DNA from: a bacterium
GTDB taxonomy: Bacteria > UBP15 > UBA6099
Assembly (NCBI GenBank): GCA_029564595.1
Contig: JAKQPS010000182.1
Span: forward strand, 1-27,378
Reading direction: 5' to 3'
DNA: 27,378 nt
Below the pieces are notes generated by a model. That model saw only the letters and a program-made list of their open reading frames with translations, ran no database searches and was not told where the DNA came from. Both the position numbers and the translations under genes were made by a program. Shown here piece after piece: positions 15,632 to 25,000 of the stretch; the first letter of the stretch is position 1, and every line of letters starts with the position of its first letter.

Positions 15632-16786
15632 TCAGGCTGTTTTTTCTGACAGGCGGCGGGCGATTTCTTCTTTCAGATTGTCAATTGATTCGTTTTTGAG
15701 AGCGGACACGGCGATAGAGCCGGGATTGCTTTTCAGCATCGCGTCCAGCCTGCCCGGTTTGTCCAGCGCGTCCGTCTTGTTAAACACCATCATCGTCGGG
15801 GCGTCGCCCGCCCCAAGCTCCGCCAGAATCTTTTCCACCTCGAACATCTGCTCCTCGAATGTCGGGTTGCTGATGTCCGTCACATGAAGGATGAGATGGG
15901 CGTCTCTAGCGACTTCGAGGGTGGATTTGAAAGATTCCACAAGTTCGACAGGCAGGTTCTTGATGAAGCCGACTGTGTCGATGACAAGGATGTTGCCCGC
16001 GCCGGGAAGATATACGCGGCGCGTGAGAGGGTCGAGCGTGGCGAAAAGCTTGTCCTCCACGAAAGCGGACTCCGAGCTGAGCCTGTTGAAGAGGGTGGTT
16101 TTTCCTGCGTTCGTGTATCCGACGAGGGCGACGACGCGGACGCCCGACCTGTCGCGGCGGCGGTTCTGAACGGAGCGGTGAAGCGCAATTTTTTCGAGTT
16201 TTTTCTTGAGCGTGGAGATGCGGGCGCGGATGCGGCGCCGGTCGGCTTCGAGCTTGGTTTCGCCGGGGCCGCGCGTCCCGATTCCGCCCCCCAGTCTCGA
16301 CAGCAACAACCCTTTTCCGGTTATCCTCGGCAACATGTACGTGAGTTGCGCCAGTTCGACCTGAATCTTGCCTTCGTCGCTCGCCGCTCGCATCGCGAAT
16401 ATGTCTAGTATCAACTGGGTGCGGTCCACCACCTTGGCTTCAAGAGCCTCTTCGAGGTTCTTGAATTGCAGAGGCGATAGGTTGTGGTTGAATATGACGA
16501 CTTCCGCTTCGTGTTCGTCGACGGCGGCGGCGATTTCGTCCACTTTGCCGCGCCCGACGAAGAACTGGGGAGTCGGCGTCGTTTCGGCCTGAGTGACGAC
16601 GGCGACGGCGTCCGCGCCCGCAGTGTCCGCAAGGCGGGCCAGCTCGACGTACGCCTCATCCGTTTCGTCCGCGCTCGTTCCTCGCGTCCTGAACCCCGCC
16701 AGAATCGCCTTCTCCCGCCCGCCGCTCTTTATGTCTATCAAATGGTGTCGTCCGTTCCGTCCGCGCGCTCGCGGAGCTGTCGTCAT
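15632..16786 (-). CDS. hflX: Ribosome-associated GTPase HflX
   Basis: 384 residues. The N-terminal HflX domain has [15 protein letters not shown] (71-85) and [16 protein letters not shown] (97-112), then [13 protein letters not shown] and the glycine-rich linker [18 protein letters not shown] (163-180), all diagnostic of HflX. The G domain has G1 GYTNAGKTT (223-231), G3 DTVGF (270-274), G4 NKTD (336-339) and G5 SAL (361-363). A coiled coil (~180-210) joins the two. HflX splits stalled 70S ribosomes under stress. The ATG overlaps the stop of the upstream yyaL-like gene as ATGA (16786-16783), so translation is probably coupled. The C-terminus is short, as in the basic form of the family. Confidence 0.96.
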   Translation of the reverse strand: MTTAPRARGRNGRHHLIDIKSGGREKAILAGFRTRGTSADETDEAYVELARLADTAGADAVAVVTQAETTPTPQFFVGRGKVDEIAAAVDEHEAEVVIFNHNLSPLQFKNLEEALEAKVVDRTQLILDIFAMRAASDEGKIQVELAQLTYMLPRITGKGLLLSRLGGGIGTRGPGETKLEADRRRIRARISTLKKKLEKIALHRSVQNRRRDRSGVRVVALVGYTNAGKTTLFNRLSSESAFVEDKLFATLDPLTRRVYLPGAGNILVIDTVGFIKNLPVELVESFKSTLEVARDAHLILHVTDISNPTFEEQMFEVEKILAELGAGDAPTMMVFNKTDALDKPGRLDAMLKSNPGSIAVSALKNESIDNLKEEIARRLSEKTA

Positions 16787-18981
16787 TCCTTCAGCAAGTC
16801 GCCGTATTTATATATGTCAGTCGTTGGGAATCTGCAAGCGAAATCGCGGCACACGAACGCGGTGGTCATGCCGTCTTTCATTTCCTTGAACTGCGTGATT
16901 GGTATTATTTTAGAGATTCCGCCGGGATTGTCCGCCGGGTAGAACACAGTGATTTTATTTGGAAGGAACTCTCTGCGGGCGATGCGAATCATGTCCTCCG
17001 CCACCGGGTCGCCTGTGTTTCCGGCGATGACGATTTCCATCGGCGTGGCGAGCATGAAATCGAGCGCGGCCAGCATCTGCGTGTGCGCCTCCGGGTTGCG
17101 GGCGACGCGGGACGAAAAAGCCTCTATCGCGCCTCGCGCCGTCCTTTCCATCTCCATGTCCATCCTGAACCGGGAAAGCTTCAGCAGGGCGAGAGCGGCA
17201 ACCGAGTTGCCGGACGGCTCCGCCCCGTCGTAAGCCGCGCGGATTTCTCCGATCAGCTTCTCGTTGTCGTAGCCGGAGAACCTGAATCCGCCGTTTTCCG
17301 CGTCGTGGAATTTGTCTATCATCTCGGCGGCGAGCAGGGACGCCTGCTCAATGCGGCGCGGGTCGAATGTCGCCTCGTACAGGTCGACCAGCCCCATGAC
17401 GAGGAACGCGTAGTCGTCCAAGAACGCCGGAACTGCGGTCTCGCCTTCGCGCCATCTCCTGTGGAGCTTGCCGTCCGCGCGCATGTTCGCCGCGATGAAA
17501 TCCGCCGCGCGGTCCGCCGCGAGCGCATATTTCGGGTCGTCCAGAACCTGCGCCCCAAAAGCCATCGAGGATATCATCAGCCCGTTCCACGACGCGATTA
17601 CCTTGTCGTCCCTGAGCGGCCTCGCGCGCTTGTCCCTTTCGGCAAGGAGCTTTGCTTTTCCGTCGGCGACAATCCTGTCCAGCTCCGCTCCGCTGATGTT
17701 GCGCGCCTTGAGGAATTCCTCCCGGTCGTTCGGCGCGTGAATAATGTTCGTCCCGCGCTCGAAGTTGCCTTGCTCGGTTACGCCGTGCCAGTCGCAGAAG
17801 ACGGATGAGTCATCGCCGAGAACGCGGTCGATTTCGGACTTTTTCCAGACGTAGAAAGCGCCTTCGGAGCCGTCGCTGTCCGCGTCTTCTGCGGACAGGA
17901 AACCGCCACCGTCTCCCGTCAGGTCGCGCAGGACATAGTCAAGGATGTTTCTTGCGGTGTCCGCGTAGAACCGGTTCCCTGTGGCCTGAAAAGCTTCGAG
18001 GTATGCCCGCGCGAGCAGCGCCTGATCGTAAAGCATTTTCTCGAAGTGAGGAACTAGCCATTCGCTGTCGACGGAATACCTGTGGAAGCCGCCGCCGAGG
18101 TGGTCGTTTATTCCGCCTTCGGCCATTCCGCGCAGGGAGCGCTCGACCATGCGCAGCGCCTTTTCATCTCCCATATTTTTCCAATGCCTCAGCAGGAATG
18201 TGAAATTATGCGGAGAGGGGAACTTCGGCGCGCTTCCGAACCCGCCGTGTTTCTCGTCGAACGCGGCTTCGAGATTCCTGAACGCCTTGTCCATGACGGA
18301 CGCGTCGAGCGCGGCTTTTTCGGAGGGCTTGGACATCTCGTTCAGGGCGAGCGCCACGCGGTCGGCGTGGCTGTCTATGTCGTTTCTGCGGTAAGTCCAC
18401 ACCGAGTTTATTTCGTTGAGAACCGTCTTGAACGCCTTGAGTCGATGCCTGTCTTCCGGGGGGAAATAAGTTCCGGCGAAGAAAGGTTTTTTTTCGGGAG
18501 TTAGAACGACTGTTAGAGGCCATCCGCCGCCGCCTGTCATGAGTTGACATACGGCCATATAAATCGCGTCGATGTCGGGGCGCTCCTCGCGGTCCACTTT
18601 TACGGGCACGAAGTTGTCGTTGAGGATGCGGGCGGTCGCTTCATCCTCGAAGGACTCGCGCTCCATGACATGGCACCAGTGGCAGGCGGAATAGCCGATG
18701 GAGAGGAGGACAGGTTTGTTCTCGCGGGCGGCGGTCTCGAAAGCCTCGTCGCCCCACGGACGCCAGTCTACCGGGTTGGAGGCGTGTTGAAGGAGATAGG
18801 GGCTTTTTTCGCCCGCGAGCCGGTTGAGCCTGCGCGCGCGGCCCGCCGCGCCTCCTTCGTCCATTTTCGATTCGCCGTTCGACGCCATGAGCATCAGCCC
18901 CGCCGCCAGCGCGATTATAATCTTATACGCGGCCGGCGCTTTTTTTCGTATCCTTGTTGTTTTAACACTGCGGCGAATCAT
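16783..18981 (-). CDS. YyaL/SPATA20-type thioredoxin-domain protein (DUF255)
   Basis: 732 residues from ATG 18981, which has GGGAAA shortly upstream; the frame extends 8 codons more to a TTG that is not needed. Family signature near the N-terminus: [21 protein letters not shown], then the thioredoxin-fold CxxC in [18 protein letters not shown] (C100 and C103). [41 protein letters not shown] and [20 protein letters not shown] follow; the rest is an (alpha/alpha)6-barrel similar to N-acylglucosamine epimerase folds. The biochemical role of the family is not established. Unusually, residues 1-36 hold a basic segment and a hydrophobic stretch ([16 protein letters not shown]), an apparent signal peptide or anchor. 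The downstream hflX overlaps by 4 nt. Confidence 0.92.
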   Translation of the reverse strand: MIRRSVKTTRIRKKAPAAYKIIIALAAGLMLMASNGESKMDEGGAAGRARRLNRLAGEKSPYLLQHASNPVDWRPWGDEAFETAARENKPVLLSIGYSACHWCHVMERESFEDEATARILNDNFVPVKVDREERPDIDAIYMAVCQLMTGGGGWPLTVVLTPEKKPFFAGTYFPPEDRHRLKAFKTVLNEINSVWTYRRNDIDSHADRVALALNEMSKPSEKAALDASVMDKAFRNLEAAFDEKHGGFGSAPKFPSPHNFTFLLRHWKNMGDEKALRMVERSLRGMAEGGINDHLGGGFHRYSVDSEWLVPHFEKMLYDQALLARAYLEAFQATGNRFYADTARNILDYVLRDLTGDGGGFLSAEDADSDGSEGAFYVWKKSEIDRVLGDDSSVFCDWHGVTEQGNFERGTNIIHAPNDREEFLKARNISGAELDRIVADGKAKLLAERDKRARPLRDDKVIASWNGLMISSMAFGAQVLDDPKYALAADRAADFIAANMRADGKLHRRWREGETAVPAFLDDYAFLVMGLVDLYEATFDPRRIEQASLLAAEMIDKFHDAENGGFRFSGYDNEKLIGEIRAAYDGAEPSGNSVAALALLKLSRFRMDMEMERTARGAIEAFSSRVARNPEAHTQMLAALDFMLATPMEIVIAGNTGDPVAEDMIRIARREFLPNKITVFYPADNPGGISKIIPITQFKEMKDGMTTAFVCRDFACRFPTTDIYKYGDLLKE

Positions 18982-19058
18982 AATGTTTCCCGCGCGCCTG
19001 AACAAAGGGCGCCTCGCTTCATTTTATAGCAAAGCATAATCGGAATCCGCCATTTGTC

Positions 19059-19075
19059 GGCGCGGCTCCCGCGCC
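19059..19075. terminator. Hairpin after the giant repeat protein gene
   Basis: GGCGCGG, loop CTC, CCGCGCC: a perfect 7-bp GC stem 6 nt beyond the stop codon of the minus-strand gene. The T-rich flank (TTTGTTCT) lies on the plus-strand side, so as a terminator of the minus-strand gene it lacks a U-tract. Confidence 0.4.
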
Positions 19076-19081
19076 TTTGTT

Positions 19082-22000
19082 CTACTGATGTCCGAACATT
19101 ACGACGTGTATGCCGCTGCTGTTGGCGGCGAGCGTTCCGTTGTTGCGGCAACTGACCGTCACCGAGTTCGCTGTTCCCCCCGAGAGATAGCAATTCCACG
19201 ACTCAGTGTTCGCGGCCACCGCTGTGGCCATCACAACGTAGTTGGTGTCTGCGAAAGCCCTGTTCAAATTAATCACATAGTTGCCTGTCGAAGCGCTCGT
19301 GACGGACGCCACGTTGTACGCGCTTGTCGTAGTGACCGAACCTGCTGTTCCGTAGAATCTGGCCCACGCTTTGGGCACTAGCGGGCCGTAGATGGCGTTG
19401 GCCTCCGGCGTTGCCGGGGCCGATGTGGTGACGATGCCGCCGTTGTTGTTGACTATCAGCTTGTCGGCTCCGGCCTGTCTGAGTCTCAGAAGCGGCCCGG
19501 TTCCGTTCACGTTCTCTCCCTCGATGACCGGCTGAGAGGATGTGCCGTCGGAATAGACGCGCAGCGCCGCAGCCCCAGTTCCGGCGTGCCTTATCAACAT
19601 GGCATATCCGCTCGCTTGGTTGGAGTTTGTTCCTACGAACACCGATTCATTCGAAGAGCCTGTGTTGTTTGTGTAGAACTCGGCGGCTTTCGCGTTGTTC
19701 ATGTTATAAACGTAAAGGCTGGGGTCGGTGGAGCCGTTGCCGGACTGTATCTCGATTGCGTTTCCGCCAGTGCCGCTGTTGATGGCAAGGACATCGCCCG
19801 CCGCCGCAGTGTTCGTAAGATTGAGCGTTTTGCCCCCCATGCTTCCGTTGACTTCAAGCATATACGTCGGGCCTGTCGTCCCTATGCCGACGGAGCCGTA
19901 AGTGCCTACGCCGCTTGCTGGACCGACGAAAAGCGTCGGCACGTCGCTGTCGAAACCCACCATGAGCGAATTAGCCATGCTGTTGACAAGCCTCGTCGCG
20001 TTGCCCGCTCCGTTGCCGAGAGTTATAGAATACTCTGAGCCAACGGCCGATTCGAGGTATCTGCCGAGCGTTATCGAGTTGTTGGTGTTGGCCGTGGAGT
20101 ATGACCCAATGCTCATCGAATATCCCCCGGCGGCTTCGGTGTTGTCGCCGATAGCGGTCGAATACCCCCCGCTTGCGATTGTTTGATTCCCCATAGCGGT
20201 GGAAAGCTGGCCGCTGGCGGTGGTCATGCTTCCGAGCGCCACCGCGCGCTGGTTGCTTGCGTTTGTGGAGTATCCGAGAGAAACAGACGCCTCCCCGCTT
20301 GCCGTAACTTGTCTTCCCAGCGCCACCGAATATTCTCCTGTGTCAATGTCCGCATAGGACATGCTTCGCCCGGCGCGCAACGCCGCTCTGTCCGCGTTCC
20401 AAAACATCATGGCTCCCGCGACTCCCTCGGCGACTCCATATAAAGTCACATCATAAATATCCGACAGAGTTCCTTGCCCGGTCGTCAATTCGCCCTGAAC
20501 GTCAAGCGTCGTAGCCGGTGAAGATGTTCCTATGCCGACTTTTCCGTAAGTGCCGATTCCGCTGCCCGGACCTACGAAGAATGTGGGAACAGTGCTGTTG
20601 AAGCCGATGCCAAGCGAGTTAATCGTATTGTTCGTCATACGGTTAGAATCATCCACACCTGTGCCTAGCGCGACAGTGTTGGCATTAGGGCCGGCAGTGA
20701 CATATTGTCCAGCGGCTATAGAGTAATCGCCGCTTGCGGTTGTGTATTCGCCCATCGCGGTCGAGACACCGCCGCTTGCGGTTGTGTTGGAGCCCATCGC
20801 GGTCGAGACACCGCCGCTTGCGGTTGTTTCGGCGCCCATAGCAGTCGAATAATTTTCGCTTGCGATTGTGTTGACTCCCATCGCGGTCGAGTAATTTCCG
20901 CTTGCGGTTGTGTTATGTCCGGATGCGAAGGAAATATCGCCGACGTTTGCGTCGTCCCATTGGGCGCCATCCACTTGCCCCGCTCGGAACGCCGATTTTG
21001 ATGCATCCCAGAACATTCGGGAGCCTGTCAATCCGCCGTATGTTCCATAGAAATTAATGTCGTATCCGTCGGCTCCCGTGTTCGCGCCGACTGACAGCGC
21101 GCCAGTCATCGGCACGCTGCCGTTCGCCATGAAGTCCCCCCCGCCGAAGTCCGACCACGCTCCATTTTCACGGCCCCTGAATTTGTTCGTCTCCGAGTTG
21201 TATATCAACATTCCGTCAACGCCTGTGAGCGCGCCCTGTTGGGCTGTTGTCAGGCGCGGCAGCAGGAGCGCGCCGTCCGTTCCAGCGATTTCGAGCGCGG
21301 CGGAAGTCGCGGGCGTTGTGGTTCGAATACCCACGTTTCCATAAGTGCCGGCGCCGCTTCCGGGGCCGACGAAGAATGTGGGCACGGTGCTGTTGAAGCC
21401 CACCATGAGCGAATTGTCGATGTTGTTGACAAGAGAATCAAATGCGGAAACGCCAAGCCCAAGAGCGATGGAGTTTGAATTCGGGCTTGTCACATACTGG
21501 CCGATTGCGATGGAATAATCGCCGCTTGCCACTGCGTTGTTGCCGATGGCGGTCGAGTTGAATCCATCGGCGGTTACGGTATTTCCAAGCGCAATTGAGT
21601 AATTTCCGTCGGCGGTTGAATCTCTGCCTATTGCGGCGGCTGCGAACCCGGCGGCTTGCGAGTCATAACCGGCGACAAATGAATTTGCGCCTACGTTCGC
21701 GTCGCTCCAGAAAGTTCCGCTTGAGTCCCGCCCGATCCTGAGAGCTTCTTTTGAGGCGTCCCAGAACATCCGGCCCGAAGGAGCCGAGTAATACGTTCCA
21801 TAGAAATTCAAATCGTAGCCGTCGGTTCCGGTGTCCTTTCCAACCGTCATCTCTCCCTGAACGTCGAGCGTCGTCGCCGGGGTCGTAGTTCCAATGCCGA
21901 CTTTGCCATAAGTGCCAGCGCCGCTTGCCGGGCCGACGAACAGCGTCGGCTCTGTGCTGTTAAACCCTATTCCGAGTGAATTGATTATATTGTTCGTCAT

Positions 22001-25000
22001 CAAATTGCCGCCGTCCACGCCTTTTCCTATTGCGACAGCGTTGGCATTCGGGCCGGCTGCGACAAATTGTCCTGCGGCTATAGAGTAATCGCCGCTTGCG
22101 GTTGTGTTTGCGCCCATTGCGGTCGAATAACCTCCGCTAGCGGTTGTGGTATCGCCTATCGCCGTAGAAACTATGCCGCTGGCGATTGTTCCTGCGCCCA
22201 TTGCGGTCGAATAACCTCCGCTAGCGGTTGTTCCGAATCCGTTTGCGAAAGAATACGATCCGACATTTGCGTCGCTCCACTCGGCCCCGTCCGCGCGGCC
22301 CGCTCGGAACGCTGATTTGGACGCGTCCCAGAACACTCTAGCATTTGCCAAGCCTGCGTATGTGCCATAGAAGTTAACGTCATATCCGTCGGTTCCCGTG
22401 TTCGCGCCCACCGTCAGCCCGCCTGTCATCGGCACGCTGCCGTCGGACATGAAGTCCCCGCCGCCCCCGCCTAACGCCAGCCAGCCGCCGCCGTCGTTCT
22501 TGTATTCGAGAGTCCCCGCGTTGTCGCGGAAACCGTAGCCGACGGAGCCAGCCGCCGCGCCGAAATTCATATATCCGCCCGCTTCCGCGGCAAAACTGTT
22601 CGCCGAGTCGCTTCTTATCGTGCCGCTGGCGAAGAAGTTTCCCCATCTGTCAACCGCGAGCGAAGGCATTGCGCCTGAATCCAGCCTTATCAGATGTCCG
22701 GCGGCCCCGGAGTGTTTGCCGTATATCAAGTCGCCATCGCCTAATGTGCGCGCTTCCACGGCGTTTACCGTTCCGCCCGCGTCTCCCGCCTCGAAATAGC
22801 CCGCCGCGCCCGAACCGCCCCCGTGGAAGCCCACCACCGCGTTGCTTCCCGCGCCCACAGTGTTGACCACCAGCGCGCTTTCCGTGTTGGCCGCGTCAGT
22901 GTTTTCAAAATATCCCGCGCCCATCTGGTCCCCGGTGTTGCGCGCGTACACCGCAAAACCGCCTCCGCTGTGCTCCACGCGCAACCCGTAACTGTTCGTG
23001 TGCGCATTGTCGGTGGATATGTACACCGCCGCGGTCGCAGACGCCGCGCCCGCGCTTTCCACGTAAATAGAATTTCCGCTTCCTCTGTTAATGATGTCCA
23101 CGACCGGAAGGTCGTTGCCCGCGCTGTCCGACTGGAAATAAGCCCCCTTGCCGTTCAGACCTGAGTTGACGAAACTCAACCCGGTGACATTGCTTCCCTC
23201 GGAAACGAACGCCGCCTGTCCCGCCATATTCGCGCTTGAAGTTATGGGGCCAGACGCGGATATATCGCCATTCACGTCCAGCGCCGCCGCCGGGGCGGAT
23301 GTGCCTATGCCCACTTTGCCGTAAGTTCCGATTCCGCTTGCGGGGCCGACAAAGAGGGTGGGAACATCGCTGTTGAAGCCGACGCCGAGAGAATCGGCCA
23401 CATTGTTCGTCATGCGGTTTGCATTGTCCACGCCTAAGCCGAAGGCGAACGTGTGGTTGTTAGGGCCTGCGGCGACATATCGCCCGGCAGCGATTGAGAA
23501 ATCGCCGCTTGCAGTTGCTGAACTGCCCATCGAGGTCGATTCAGCGCCGCTTGCGGTTGTAGAGTAGCCCATCGCGGTCGAGTAATTTCCGCTTGCGGTT
23601 GTGACGTAGCCCGCCGAGGTCGAGTAAAGCCCGCTTGCGGTTGTGGAGTAGCCCATCGCAGTCGAGTAATTTCCGCTTGCGGTTGTGGTTTCGCCCAAAG
23701 CGGTCGAGTTATTGCCGCTTGCGGTTGTGTTATGTCCGGATGCGAAGGAAAAAGCTCCGACGCTTGCGTCGTCCCATTCAGCGCCATCCGTCTGCCCCGC
23801 GCGGAACGCCGATTTGGACGCGTCCCAGAACATCCTAGACCCTGTCAACGCGCTGTATGTTCCATAAAAATTCACGTCATATCCGTCTGCTCCCGTGTTT
23901 GCGCCCACCGTCAGCCCGCCCGTCATCGGCACGCTGCCGTTCGCCATGAAGTCCCCGCCGCCGCCGCTGAATGCCGCCCACGAGCCGCCGCTGTTTTTGT
24001 ATTCGAGCGTGCCCGCATTATCCCGGAATCCGTAGCCCGCCGGGCCGACCGCCGCGCCGAAAGCGTAGTATCCGTTCGGTGGCGCGCCGAAACTGGCGGC
24101 GGACTCAGTCGTTATCGTTCCGCTGGCAAACACCGCTCCGTTCCTGTCCACTTGGAACTTCGCGTCGTTGCTCGCTTTGAGGATTATCAGTTTCCCCGTC
24201 CCCGTCTGGTTGCCCGAATACAGAAGCCCGCTTCCGGAGTGGTTGGCGTAAAAACCCTCGCCTTTTCCGTTCGTCTGCGCGAACACTGTGGCGTTTATGT
24301 TCAGTCCGTTTAGGGTGCGGAAATAACCCGCGCTTCCATTGCCTGTGGTTGACACGTGCATCGTGTCTCCGACAGTGTTTTCCACCCGGAGCGCGTTGCT
24401 TCCCACATTTATGTTGTCTGTTTTTATATATACGGTCGCCGTCGCAGCGTCTGGCGCGCCGAGATGTTCGAAATAAGCCGCGCTGCCCCCGCCCGCGTTG
24501 CCTGCCTTGACGTGCAGCGTCGCGGTCGCCGAATCGAAATCCACCACAAGTCCGCCGCTGACGGTGTCTCCACTTTTGGACACGTATGAGCCGCTGCCCA
24601 TAGCCGGCAGGTTCGTCAATCCGCTTCCATCTCCTACGAAGTTCTGCGCCGTTATCGTGCTTGTCGCCGCGGTGATTGCGCCCGCCGAGATTATCCCATT
24701 TTGCGCCACAAGCCCGCCCGTCATCGGCACGCTGCCGTCGGACATGAAGTCGCCGCCCGCAACCGGGAGGTTCGTCAATTGAGAGCCGTCTCCTATGAAA
24801 AACGCGGCTGTCGCGTTGCCTGTCACTTCTATGCCGGAGCCTGTTATCGCGCCCGCCGCGTCCACCGCTCCCGCCGTCACCGTTCCTGTGGCCGCAGTAA
24901 TATTTCCCGGAGTGGCAATTCCGCCCTGAACCGTCAAAGCCCCCGTCATTGTGTCGCCGGAAATATTTACATAATCCGCGTCGTGCGCGTGAGTCGCCGA

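Noticed and set aside
20700-20945. Regularly spaced repeats as a CRISPR array
   Set aside because: The 42-nt period encodes 14-residue YadA-type repeats in frame; no constant repeat/unique spacer pattern.
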